Source: Stramonita haemastoma (taxonomy: Eukaryota; Mollusca; Gastropoda; Neogastropoda; Muricidae). From it: a stretch of DNA of 22,500 nucleotides. The stretch covers positions 17,844,935 to 17,867,434 of the forward strand of contig CM060320.1 of assembly GCA_030674155.1 (NCBI GenBank), in the 5' to 3' direction. Shown here one piece after another: positions 1-9,616 of this stretch (position 1 is the stretch's first letter; the number at the start of each line of letters is the position of its first letter). The position numbers and the translations under genes are program-made. Below the pieces are notes generated by a model, which did not search any database, was not told the origin of the DNA, and was given only the letters and a program-made list of their open reading frames with translations.

Positions 1-768
1 CAAATAATATTTAGAAGTAATTCAATACATAATGAAATAAGCCACCTACTCTTCTGGTCCCTTTTCTTTCCTGTTTCAACTGTGGAGGGTTCAGGGGTAT
101 GGTATGTTTTGCTTTTTTTGTCTTCAGTTTTCTTTGCTTTTTTCTATATAGATCCCTTTCGTGTTTTTCTCCAAAACTTAAAACAACATTTTAAAGTTCT
201 TTCTCGTTTCCAACCCAGACGGAATAACTGAACTGCTCCATGCATGAAGTGTGATGGAGTGATTGCCGTTTGTCTGCAGCCTGTATTGCCTTTAGAAAAG
301 GGCAGCCAGTTGGAGGAGGGAGAGCTTTTCTCCAGACATCAGGCAAGGAGACAGTGCTGCACTCCTTTCCCTACCAGCAAGCACTGCAGTGTTTGCTCAC
401 AGTAGACGCCAGTTCTCATCATGCCGCATGGGTTTGTATTTACCAGACTGTCCCTTCAGGCCAAGTGATGAGGTCCAGCTCCGTGTTATGGAGATGCATT
501 CATCAGAAGCACGCTACCGTGTCTATATCACCTGCTTCCTATACCAGCAGTACTGCAAATGGTTGGCTCATGGCTGATTGCACTCTTTTGTCATGCTGCA
601 CCCTATCTATGGGCAGTTGGGTGTGTGGTTGGTTTTTTGTGCATTGTTGTTTCGTGATTGGTTTGGTCCTAGATGGGTTGGTTACTGCTGTAAAGCAGGT
701 TTGCATGTACTGCAGATACTTACATGGATGCACACTCACAGGCGCATGTTTGTGTATGCTTGGATGCA
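1..768. other. low-copy sequence, no supported gene
   Basis: This stretch is not simple-sequence DNA and I see no known repeat in it. A 62-codon open frame ends at 577 on the plus strand and lies just after an acceptor-like site (AG at 401-402 behind a short pyrimidine stretch). Its peptide contains PFRPSDEVQLRVMEMHSSE but matches no family I recognise, and no convincing donor site follows. I treat it as chance, with a small possibility that it is a terminal exon. Confidence 0.4.
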
Positions 769-997
<229 letters not shown>

Positions 998-1003
998 GTT
1001 GGT

Positions 1004-1043
1004 TGATGGATGGATGGATGGATGATTGGCTGGCTGGCTGGCT

Positions 1044-1081
<38 letters not shown>

Positions 1082-1101
1082 TGCTGGCTGGCTGGCCGGC
1101 T
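1004..1101. repeat. GATG and GGCT tetranucleotide arrays
   Basis: Five GATG units (1004-1024) are followed by about eighteen GGCT units (1028-1101), with a CTCT interruption near 1042 and a GGCCGGC variant at the end. It abuts the upstream CT array, so three different tandem motifs lie within about 330 bp. Confidence 0.95.
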
Positions 1102-1294
1102 TATGTTATTGTTTTTATTGATTTGTCTATTAACCTCTGATATCATTCTCTGTGTGGGGGTTGCTTTGTCTATTTCTTGTTTGTTTGTTTTTACTTTGGA
1201 AATTGGGTGGGATGTTTGATTTCTTTTATGAGAGCCTGGAGTCAAGAAACCTCTGGCTTATCCAATTAACCTTTGTAGAAAAAATAATCCAGTT

Positions 1295-1297
<3 letters not shown>

Positions 1298-1352
<55 letters not shown>

Positions 1353-1390
1353 GTCTCTCTCTCTCTCTGTCTCTGTCTCCTGTCTCTGTC

Positions 1391-1421
<31 letters not shown>

Positions 1422-1477
1422 TCTGTCTCTGTCTCTGTCTGTCTGTCTGTCTCTGTCTGTCTGTCCGTCTCTCGTCT

Positions 1478-1529
<52 letters not shown>

Positions 1530-1549
1530 CTCTCCTCTCTCTCTCTCTG
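1298..1549. repeat. compound CT / CTGT microsatellite
   Basis: A pure TC run (1298-1342) is followed by a TCTG-rich middle with a few sequence breaks and then TC runs again. The 1102-1297 sequence between this and the previous arrays is ordinary low-copy DNA. Confidence 0.96.
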
Positions 1550-1684
1550 TGCAACATTAATTAGATGGCAAAGGTGGCGGGCGGCGGAGCGCGATGGTAG
1601 GGGGTTAATAGGAGGATGCAGGGGAGAGAGACTGAAGAGAGTGGAAGAGCAGTTGACCGTGATAGATGAGGGGAGGACAAGGGG

Positions 1685-1880
1685 GCTCCCATGTCAGACA
1701 TGCCTCTCCAAGACAGGGAGAGGGAGGAGGAGGTGGGTGGAGGGGGGGAGGGGTTTGGCACTAGCAATTTGACATGGGGGGGAGGGCAAGGTGGGGGTGT
1801 GGGTAGAGTGAGATATGAGGGTGGTGATACTCCATGTTGTGATGGTTTGGAGGATGGGGGCTCAACAAATCAGGTGTGTA
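1685..1880. repeat. G-rich segment related to 9617-9683
   Basis: The plus strand has many runs of three to seven G. Two blocks recur downstream in the same order: an ACATGGGGG / GGGCAAGG block at about 1772-1790 resembles 9617-9635, and GTTGTGATGG followed by CTCAACAA (about 1836-1870) resembles 9642-9676. This suggests a short dispersed repeat rather than coincidence, but similarity is limited to these blocks. Confidence 0.4.
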
Positions 1881-2017
1881 TCTCTCTCTCTAACAAAACT
1901 TGTGTCTGCTAGATGTGGACATTTTCTCGACAGATGTAGATATTATTATTTATCAAATGTGGATATAAAAAACCCCTCAAGGGGATGATGGAAGCTAAGG
2001 GAAAGGAGAAAGAGTTA

Positions 2018-2690
2018 CGAAAGGTTTCGTATGAAGTAAAGATGTAGAAGTGTATTCCAGTGTATTGCAGTGTTGTCTGAAATAATGATGTAGAAGTGTG
2101 TTGCAGTGTGTTTGCAGAGTGGTCTGAAATAAAGATGTAGAAGTGTATTGCAGTGTGTTGCATGTGTGGTCTGAAATAAAGATGTAGAAGTGTATTGCAG
2201 TGTTTGCAGTGTGCTGAAATAAAGATGCGAGTGTATTAGCAGTGTATTGAGTGGTAATGAAGTTAAAGATGTAGAGATGTACTTGCAGTGTATTGCAGTG
2301 TGGTCTTGAAATAAATGTAGAATGTGTTGCAGTGTAATTGTCATGTGGTCTGAAGTATAGATGTAGAAATGTGATTAAAAACCAGTGTATTGCAGTGTGT
2401 TCTGAAGTAAAGGTGTAAAGTGTATTGCAGAGTATTGCAAGTTGGTCTGAAGTAAAGGTGTAGAAGTGTATTGCAGTGTATTGCAGTGTGGTCTGAAGTA
2501 AAGTGTAGAAGCGTATTGCAGTGTATTGCAGTGTGGTCTGAAGTAAAGATGTAGAAGTGTATTGCAGTGTATTGCAGTGTGGTATGAAGTAAAGATGTAG
2601 AAGTGTATTGCAGTGTGCATGTGATTTAAAGTAAAGACGTAAAGTGTATTGCAGTGTGGTATGAAATAAACATGTAAAATCGTAAAAAAA
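2018..2690. repeat. 45-46 bp minisatellite, about 14-15 units
   Basis: Units begin GATGTAGAAGTG, continue with one or two copies of a TATTGCAGTG decamer, and end GGTCTGAAGTAAA or GGTCTGAAATAAA. The regular units are around 2450-2600. Flanking units are degenerate, including one with an insertion near 2372 and shortened ones at 2220-2280 and 2600-2690. The array ends in an AT-rich stretch. The minus strand is free of stops over most of the array, producing a 263-codon frame (1995-2786) rich in Leu-Gln-Tyr-Thr, which I attribute to the repeat. Confidence 0.95.
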
Positions 2691-3075
<385 letters not shown>

Positions 3076-3533
3076 CATGCGTGCGCAGACACGTGTGGTA
3101 TCACTCTGAACCCTTTTCTTCTTTGAATTCAAACTGGGTTTAACCTTCCCTCTTGCAACACATCACAAAACAGATATTCCAATGTATTCAAGTGTGATTT
3201 GCTTCTACAGTCCAGCATATAGAGTTCTCATTATCAAAACAACACAAAAACAGATTAAAGAGGGACATAGCTTAACTTGCCCTATACAGGGAAAGGCAGG
3301 CAGAAACGAAAATGGAATACTCAGGTACATGTCTTAACATAGGATTCAAACGCCCAGACAGAGAAAAACACTAAGTAATATTCAAGACATGCAACATCAT
3401 GTTTTGCTGATAGACAGTCTAGAAGTATTGATTTTTCCTCATGTATAGCATATGATCTGGCTCTTAACTGAGCAACACATTCAAAGAATTTATAAGAAGA
3501 AAAAGGTTTAGAGTAATATTACTCTCTGTGTTG
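3076..3533. other. low-copy sequence, nothing recognised
   Basis: Mixed AT-rich sequence of about 450 bp. I see no splice-bounded frame, Pol III box or terminal repeat. Confidence 0.4.
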
Positions 3534-3639
3534 GTCTGTCTGTCTCTCTTTCTCTCTCTGTTTCTCTCTGTTTCTCTCTGCCTCTCTCTCTGTCTCTCTC
3601 TGTCTCTCTCTGTCTCTCTGTCTCTGTCTCTGTCTCTGT

Positions 3640-3667
<28 letters not shown>
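3534..3667. repeat. CT / CTGT pyrimidine tract
   Basis: Left arm of a divergent pair: TCTC and TCTG motifs on the plus strand. It is separated by about 35 bp from a GA/GACA block that carries the complementary motifs. Confidence 0.95.
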
Positions 3668-3671
<4 letters not shown>

Positions 3672-3702
3672 GAACATTGCTTTGGTTTTTAAGACAAGAA
3701 AA

Positions 3703-3895
3703 CTAGAGAGAGTGAGAGGGGGGGGGGGGGCGATGAGAGACAGAGAGAGACAGAGACAGACAGACCAACAGACAAACAGAGACAGAGACAGACTCAGACA
3801 GACACACAGACAGACAGACACAGACAGACAGACAGACACAGACAGACAAAGACTGATAGACAAACAGATAGACAGACAGACAGACAGACAGGCAA

Positions 3896-3988
<93 letters not shown>

Positions 3989-4028
3989 GACAGAGACAGA
4001 GACAGAGACAGAGACAGAGACAGAGAGA
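3703..4028. repeat. GA / GACA / GATA purine-rich array
   Basis: After GAGAG and a run of about 13 G (3718-3730) come GACAGA and GACA tetramers to about 3895. A clean TAGA tetramer array of about 23 units follows (3897-3988), then GACAGA hexamers to 4028. The GACA part is complementary in motif to 3534-3667. Confidence 0.97.
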
Positions 4029-4590
4029 TAAAGACACCATTGGTGTCAACTGTGCTTCAAAAGACACCATCAGCTAAAGAATCTGACCCTTATTTATTTT
4101 ACCAGGTTTTGTTTTGGTTAGACCCATCATCAGCTGCCACTGGGAAAATCTGCTTTTGCTAGACAAAATTACCAAGCGATAGATTCACCACTTTTCAAGT
4201 TTTATAAGGCTGTTTTACGCTACTTATTTCCTTATTTATTATTCAATTTGTTATGTATTTGTTTATTTATTCATCTCTCTAACTACCCAAATTTCAAGCT
4301 CAGAATTGCAAATTATTTAGCAGATAACTTCAATATTCATGCTTTTTAACTGACTTGGGGATTTTGAGGTAGTTGTTCTTTTTAGAACCACTGATGTTTG
4401 TGTTTTTTTGTCAACAGACTTTCGATTGAGAGGAGCACAACAGAAAGAAGGGTTTCAATATGTTAGTGTCATTTCTTTTTCAAGCAAACACCATTTGGCT
4501 TCAATTCTGGTTGACAGACATGTATTTCTGCCACTTGACTTCCACTTCTCCAATCGCTCCTTCCAGAACTTAGGCTCAGGCACCACACCA
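4029..4590. other. AT-rich low-copy sequence
   Basis: Contains TTTAT-rich sequence at 4200-4270. A good pyrimidine-tract acceptor-like site ends at about 4418. The frame following it (to 4596) has no recognisable product and no obvious donor site, so no exon is called. Confidence 0.4.
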
Positions 4591-4599
4591 ACTTGACAG

Positions 4600-4905
4600 G
4601 CAGTGTGATGTAGACACGCTGTGCCTGGTAGATCCACCCCTCCACACCACCACCTTCACAGAGCCTGTTTTTTGGATGATGGATGAATGAATTTTTCATG
4701 TGTGCATAGCATGGTCTGCGTGTGTTCGTACACAGGACCACTCTTCCTTGTATCGGCCAGGTAAGGGGTCTTTTGGTGGAGTGGAGTCATTAGTGCCACT
4801 TTGAACTCTTAAAGAAATGAATAACTCAGTGGAGACTCAAACCTGAGCTGTCAGTAACTTCAGAAGATCATTTTGATGATCAAACCACTCAGCTATCCCA
4901 CCCCT
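4600..4905 (-). mobile_element. tRNA-derived SINE, minus strand
   Basis: Read on the minus strand, a tRNA-like head starts near 4903. Its A box TAGCTGAGTGG (complement of 4885-4895) fits the Pol III consensus, and a B-box-like GGTTTGAGTCT (4833-4843) follows about 40 nt later. The body then shows a GACTCCACTCC-CAAAAG block, a GGTCCTGTG block and an ACGAACACACGCAGA block (about 4700-4800). The same blocks occur in the same order in the plus-strand SINE at 19783-20095, so both belong to one family. This copy is diverged, its 3' limit is uncertain, and transcription is unlikely. Confidence 0.65.
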
Positions 4906-5262
4906 TACATCAGCTATGGGAGAGATTTAACAAACTTCATAGTTATGCCTGCTGTTTTTAAACGATATTATTCCTTATTCACCACAATGATATTAGAAAT
5001 TGGGCAGTAGGGGGAAAACAGACACTGCAACAGGAAAAGCCTGGGACAAATTGAACTCATCAGCCATGACAAGAGCTGGCAGGCCTCCAACACTACCTCC
5101 TTTCTCCCCTCACTCCTGCTGCTCAGATCTGTTGCACCTCCAAGACCATAACTGGATTACCAGGAATCACATTGTCAGCTAGAGCCTGTCCCTTTTGTAG
5201 CGTAACGTCTGCCATGGTCGCATTCAGGCCAGATTTACAGGAGATTGGTCTTACCGCTGAGT
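4906..5262. other. low-copy sequence, nothing recognised
   Basis: Mixed sequence with several short AG-terminated pyrimidine stretches but no frame I can defend. Confidence 0.35.
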
Positions 5263-5402
5263 GTGCAGAGGGGGGGGGGGACATTGCTGCCCGCTGAGGG
5301 GGGGAGGGAGGAGGGTGTTCGTTGCTGACTGCTGAGGGAGGGAGGACATTGATGACTGCTGGGGGAGGGACAGAGGGAGGGAGGGCTTCCCAGCAAATGG
5401 CT
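5263..5402. repeat. G-rich minisatellite, about three units
   Basis: Imperfect units of roughly 30-45 bp contain a variant of GACATTGATGACTGCTGAGG followed by GGGAGGGAGG runs. They begin with a run of about 12 G near 5269-5280. The many closely spaced runs of three or more G make plus-strand G-quadruplex formation plausible. Confidence 0.75.
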
Positions 5403-5660
5403 GCTGGCAATGGCTGGCAAGTGGCCAACAGGGTGAGGATGATGGCTGCCTAATCAGATCTGCTCTGAGAATGTGTGTCTAGGTTTTTTGGCTGATCTTG
5501 CTTTACTTCATGGACATTTGATTAGAGGGGCTTGGTGTGAAAACCATTGATCTATTAACATCACTCTTTATTTTCTAACCGGGAGACAGTCTTCGTGCTG
5601 GCTGTGAACTTAAATGGATTTCAAAATCTTCTCTCCTTTCTTTTCTACACTCCTTTTTAG

Positions 5661-5720
5661 CCACACTGGACATCCTGACAGACACCTGGCAGACACCTGG
5701 AAGTTTGGATATCCAGTCAG
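5661..5720 (+). other. possible 60-bp internal exon
   Basis: A strong pyrimidine tract (about 5630-5658) runs into an AG acceptor ending at 5660, and a CAG-GTGTGT donor-like site lies at 5718-5726. The 60 bp between is open in two of three frames, one reading HTGHPDRHLADTWKFGYPV. Against it, the segment contains an 11-bp direct repeat (CAGACACCTGG twice), the product is not one I recognise, and no companion exon was found. The donor is only moderate. It could be chance. Confidence 0.15.
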
Positions 5721-6760
5721 GTGTGTGTAGAGAACAGTCATTTCAATCCTTGTTCTAGATAGCAGCAAACATGATCATATCTGTATATTTCCATTTTTCT
5801 GTGAATTTACCTTGCAAAATCCTGTTACAATGATGTCCTCCTCCTTTCTTTGTTAAGTATTGATTCAACGTTGACATTCGCTTCTATGTTTGTATAATAC
5901 CACAGCTCACACTGAGATACTGGGAAGATAGAGAAGAGATCTGCCTTACACTGCAGTTCACCACTTGAACAATGATGGATTGGAGAGAGGATCTTATACA
6001 GGGTGATGAGAACTGAACACCATGGATGCAGTGCGTGCACAAAAGCTGGGGCCTACCTAACTCCGCACAGCTGCTAGGGGCCCACAGCAACTAGGGGAAG
6101 CCCCAACTTATCTCCTTTACCCTCTGAAAACATTCCCTGGTTTGTAAACTGGTGATTATGTGCTTTTGAAAACCAAGGATTCTTTTTGCAGAAAAGATAT
6201 TGGGTGTAATGATGCTAAGGAGGGTTTTTTTTAATAGGACAGAGTAAATGTTTCCATTAAACTGATTAAAAACATGATCAGTGATTCCGTTTTGCGTTTT
6301 CTCATTCTGTAATGTAAGGTCACCATTACACGAAGCCAAAGCAAGCTTGGTTTCACTTACTGTTCAACAGTGAAAGGACTCCAAAGGGCAACAACTTGTG
6401 CAAACATCTAACGTTCTTAGTGTGCCTGATTCAATAGGAGCTGTGGCGTCATGCATATTTGAACATTTCTGTGTCTGGAGCCTCCAGAAACATTGTTTTG
6501 AAACACTACTTTTCCATCTGCAAAATGACTTCAGTTCTCTTTCAAAGTGGCAGAATACATGAACCAACGAAAAGGTTTGTTTGCTTTTTTTGTCCTAGCA
6601 CTTCAATTCAAACAGCAAAACAGCCAAATTCATACTACTTTACTCTACTCAATTGACTACGGATAAAATAAGCAAACTTGGATATCTCCTGTGCTGCTTT
6701 ATAAACAGAGTAGTTTTGAAAAAAATTATCAACCTAAAATGGATCACAGTATTGTGCAGT
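5721..6760. other. low-copy sequence, nothing recognised
   Basis: About 1 kb of mixed sequence with no simple repeats. Short frames on both strands (60-82 codons) show no domain, no consistent codon pattern and no paired splice sites. Confidence 0.4.
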
Positions 6761-7058
<298 letters not shown>

Positions 7059-7071
7059 AACACCTTAAAAG

Positions 7072-7386
7072 CTTAACACCGTTAGGTGGCCACAACATGC
7101 ACTCTAGCTCACTCATCCTACCTGGAAATCATTTTGAAACCTAAGTACACACTAGATGCGAAGTTTGTGTGTGACTGATTTCAAGAGCTTCACCATTATA
7201 CACAGCCCTACTGGTACTTCATGGGATTCTCTAATTCATTGCATGAGAATGCAGATTGTTATTGTAAGAGCTTGTTATGAATGAAAGCAACCTCAACATG
7301 ATATATTAAAACATAACAACATTTAAATGGAGCCTTGGCACCTGGCTTATACCAATAACTAACAAAGCTTTTTTGGCCTGAGCCAA
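7072..7386 (+). repeat. dispersed repeat family A, copy 1
   Basis: This 315-bp segment aligns by eye over its whole length with 12583-12906. Shared landmarks in order include CTCACTCATCC, ACCTGG-AATCA, GTGTGACTG-TTTCAAG, AAGAGCTTGT, CCTTGGCA, ATAACT-ACA-AGCTTTT and GGCCT-AGCCAA. Divergence is substantial. No coding capacity or terminal repeats are evident. It starts directly after the CA tract. Confidence 0.75.
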
Positions 7387-7766
7387 ACACACTTTATGAA
7401 AGAGAGGGAATAGTGGGTGGACAAAGGGGCTGTACAGTTGACGTGTGATGGGGGACAGAGTTCTTTGTGTGAAGGACAGGCTGAAGACATCTAAGAACAG
7501 TTACCACCCCCTCCAACCCCCCACCCCTATGATGGATGATGGCAGGGTCTGTGTCCCTAACTGAAAGACTGTCGTTATCAGGAAAGATATTAAACCGCGC
7601 TAAATCTGATGAGAAAATATGGTAGACCGCCGATAACATTTTAGAATGAACAGATAAACTATTTCGCAGAGATAGAGTTTTGCACACAGCTTAGAGCTAT
7701 GTAGTAGAGGAATGTAGACAGTAACTTTTCTCTATGGTATTTCAATAATTATCTCCTCACGAAGTG
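7387..7766. other. low-copy sequence, nothing recognised
   Basis: Mixed sequence. A 97-codon minus-strand frame (7394-7687) has no recognisable domain. Confidence 0.35.
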
Positions 7767-8062
7767 AAAGAAGATGGAGAATAAAAAGCAAAAGGGAGGA
7801 AGATGATGGAGAAAGGCGAGGAAAGGGAGAAGTAAAGGAGGAGGAGAAGTAAGTAGGAATAGAAGAAGAAAGAGGAGAAGGAGGAAGAGGAGGAAAATGA
7901 GGAGGAGCATAAGGAGGAGGAGGAGGAGGAGGGGGGAGGAGGAGGAGAAAAACAAACAAAAAGAGAAGAAGAAGAAGAAGAAGAAGAAGAAGAAGAAGAA
8001 GAAGATGATGATGGAAGAAGAGGAGGGGTTGTGGAAGTGGAAAAGGAAGAGAAAAAAGAAAA
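7767..8062. repeat. long polypurine tract with GGA and GAA triplets
   Basis: About 300 bp of plus-strand sequence is nearly all A and G, moving from mixed GGAGAA sequence to GGA triplets (about 7913-7945) and a GAA array of about 13 units (7965-8004). Apparent Arg-Glu-Lys and Phe-Leu-Pro frames across it are compositional artefacts. Confidence 0.93.
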
Positions 8063-8292
8063 CTAATGCCAAATTCAATTTAAATCAATCTGAAATGGAT
8101 CGTCATGTCTGTTTTCTGTAACAAAAACCGGTGTAAAAGTGACCTGATACAAATAGATTAAAATTGACAAAATCTGTCATTTACTTTGCAGAGGGGGGGG
8201 GGGGGATTAGGAAGATGACGTATGTTTTAGGCATTTCTGGTTTTAGGCATTTCCAATTACCCACAGTGTTTAAGTTATTCTCACTATGCTTA

Positions 8293-8559
8293 TGTGATGG
8301 GGTAGTAATTAGATTACCTCCCATGCGATCAGAGCCCTGTCGCAGCATTGTGTTACCGGACACACCTGCGAATTGTGCGATGCTCTATTTCCTTGGGTGG
8401 TGGTCGAAAGCCCTCCATTGCATGCTCTTTGCCTTCATGATGAACGGTAGAATTTATGCAACCTCTTTTTAGAGGTCACTTCCGAACTGGCTAACTGTAC
8501 CCACCCGAGAAGCTGTGCAGAGATGGGGCATCACATGGGCCAATGTCCACTCTGTTACA
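8293..8559 (+). repeat. 5' LTR of the miniature element
   Basis: This 267-bp LTR has TG...CA ends. It differs from the 3' LTR by about eleven substitutions, mostly A/G transitions, and a 3-bp length difference near 8482-8490 (about 95 percent identity by hand count). I see no obvious TATA box or AATAAA signal. Confidence 0.92.
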
Positions 8560-8560
8560 A

Positions 8561-8576
8561 TGGTGTCAGAAGTGGA
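8561..8576 (+). promoter_or_regulatory. primer binding site, tRNA-Leu type
   Basis: TGGTGTCAGAAGTGG begins two bases after the last LTR base and fits the complement of the acceptor end of an animal tRNA-Leu (TGG pairing with CCA). It establishes the plus-strand orientation of the element. Confidence 0.85.
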
Positions 8577-8748
8577 TGTTTTCCCCACATTGTTTGCCAC
8601 CGACTGGGCGCTGTAAGGCTGCGTGTGTTCCATAAGGCTGTGTTGGAATGCAACCGGCGGGTGATAATGTTAGAGGCTACTGGTCGAGCATCAATATATA
8701 CTGGCCAGTAGTGTACCTCGGGACGCAGTACAAGTTGGCTGGGGTGGA

Positions 8749-9018
8749 TGTGATGGGGTGGTAATTAGATTACCTCCCATGCAATCAGAGCCCTGTCGCA
8801 GCATTGTGTTACCGGACACACCTGCGAATTGTGCGATGCTCTGTTTCCTTGGGTGGTGGTCGGAAGCCCTCCATTGAATACTCTTTGCCTTCATGGTGAA
8901 CCGTAGAATTTATGCAACCTCTTTTTAGAGGTCACTTTCTCCTGACCGGCTAACTGTACCCACCCGAGAAGCTGTGCAGAGATGGGACATCACATGGGCC
9001 AATGTCCACTCTGTTACA
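8749..9018 (+). repeat. 3' LTR of the miniature element
   Basis: This 270-bp copy of the left LTR is preceded by the purine-rich GGGGTGGA and followed by the CTTA target duplication. Confidence 0.92.
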
Positions 9019-9104
9019 CTTATATCAATTTTCATCGAATATGACAAAAGAAAAAGTTATCTATGGACATTTCTTTCATGATCAATTTGACTTCAGCTAC
9101 GCAC

Positions 9105-9380
9105 AGTGTAGTACATGTAGCGTACATGCTTAGTGTAGTGTAATGTAGAGTATCATAGTGTAGTGTAGTGTAGTGTAGTGTAGTGTAGTGTAGTGTAGTG
9201 TAGTGAAGTGCAATACAATGTGGTGCAGTACAAGGCAGGGCAGGGCAGGGCAGGGAAGGGAAGGGCAGTATGGAGTGTGGAGTGGAAAGTATGTAGTGTA
9301 GAGTGTAGTATGCACTGCAGTGCAGTGCAGTGCAATGCAATGCAACAAAGTAAAGTGAAGAAAAGTGCAGTGCAGTGCAG
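9105..9380. repeat. period-5 satellite field with changing motif
   Basis: Most of the segment keeps a 5-bp period while the motif changes: GTGTA (about 9131-9204), GGGCA/GGGAA (9230-9267), GGAGT, GTGTA again (9293-9309), GTGCA (9313-9332), ATGCA (9332-9346), AAGTA/AAGTG, and GTGCA again (9364-9381). All motifs are one or two substitutions apart. Tyr-Thr-Leu-His-type frames on the minus strand are artefacts. Confidence 0.92.
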
Positions 9381-9385
9381 TTAGA

Positions 9386-9458
9386 CAGGAATGGAATCCA
9401 CGAGCTTTCTAATTCTAGACGGGTGTGTTGCCGTTAGACCACCTACACATCCATTTTA
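9386..9458 (-). mobile_element. tRNA-like sequence, probable SINE head
   Basis: On the minus strand, TGGTCTAACGG (complement of 9431-9441) fits the Pol III A box. About 30 nt later GGATTCCATTCC (complement of 9388-9399) is a degraded B box. The spacing suits a tRNA-derived head, but the arms are too degenerate for a functional tRNA. Confidence 0.5.
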
Positions 9459-9464
9459 AACGCC

Positions 9465-9505
9465 ATCCTTCCGGTAAAAGACACCAAACTGAGGTCACGT
9501 CCTTA
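9465..9505 (+). repeat. SINE central-domain remnant
   Basis: CTTCCGGTAAAAGACACCAA followed by ACTGAGGTCACGTCC resembles the central domain of the SINE at 17012-17425 (TTTCGGATGAGACGATAAAC then CGAGGTCC). It is in plus orientation, opposite to the adjacent tRNA-like head, so two elements or a rearrangement may be present. Confidence 0.4.
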
Positions 9506-9537
9506 CGTGGTGTTGATACAATAGCGTCGGCAAAAAA

Positions 9538-9538
<1 letters not shown>

Positions 9539-9605
<67 letters not shown>

Positions 9606-9611
9606 TGTGTA
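9539..9611. repeat. GA array with short GT tail
   Basis: GA repeats (9539-9602) with one AGA break, then GTGTGTGT. It sits directly upstream of the G-rich segment that resembles 1772-1880. Confidence 0.95.
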
Positions 9612-9616
9612 AAGGG

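Larger units (their letters stand above)
8293..9018 (+). mobile_element. TRIM-like miniature LTR retroelement
   Basis: A complete, very short LTR element of 726 bp. Two direct repeats (8293-8559 and 8749-9018) both begin TGTGATGG and end TGTTACA, giving the TG...CA ends of LTRs. They flank only 189 bp of interior sequence. One base after the left LTR is TGGTGTCAGAAGTGG (8561-8575), which matches the complement of the 3' end of animal tRNA-Leu including CCA, a standard primer binding site. A G-rich stretch (8738-8748) before the right LTR is in the position of a polypurine tract. The 4-bp sequence CTTA flanks both ends (8289-8292 and 9019-9022), as expected for a target duplication. No gag, protease, reverse transcriptase or integrase is present, so mobilisation would have needed an autonomous partner, probably Ty3/Gypsy-like (inferred from PBS type and 4-bp duplication). 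Confidence 0.9.

Noticed and set aside
2018..2690. CRISPR array
   Set aside because: Units are contiguous and degenerate, with no unique spacers and no cas genes. The genome is eukaryotic.
7965..8004. GAA array as the tail of a retroposon
   Set aside because: No element body could be traced upstream. The surrounding 300 bp is all purine, so it is better explained as part of a polypurine tract.
8164..8472. 102-codon frame as gag remnant
   Set aside because: Most of it lies inside the 5' LTR and upstream flank, not in the element interior.
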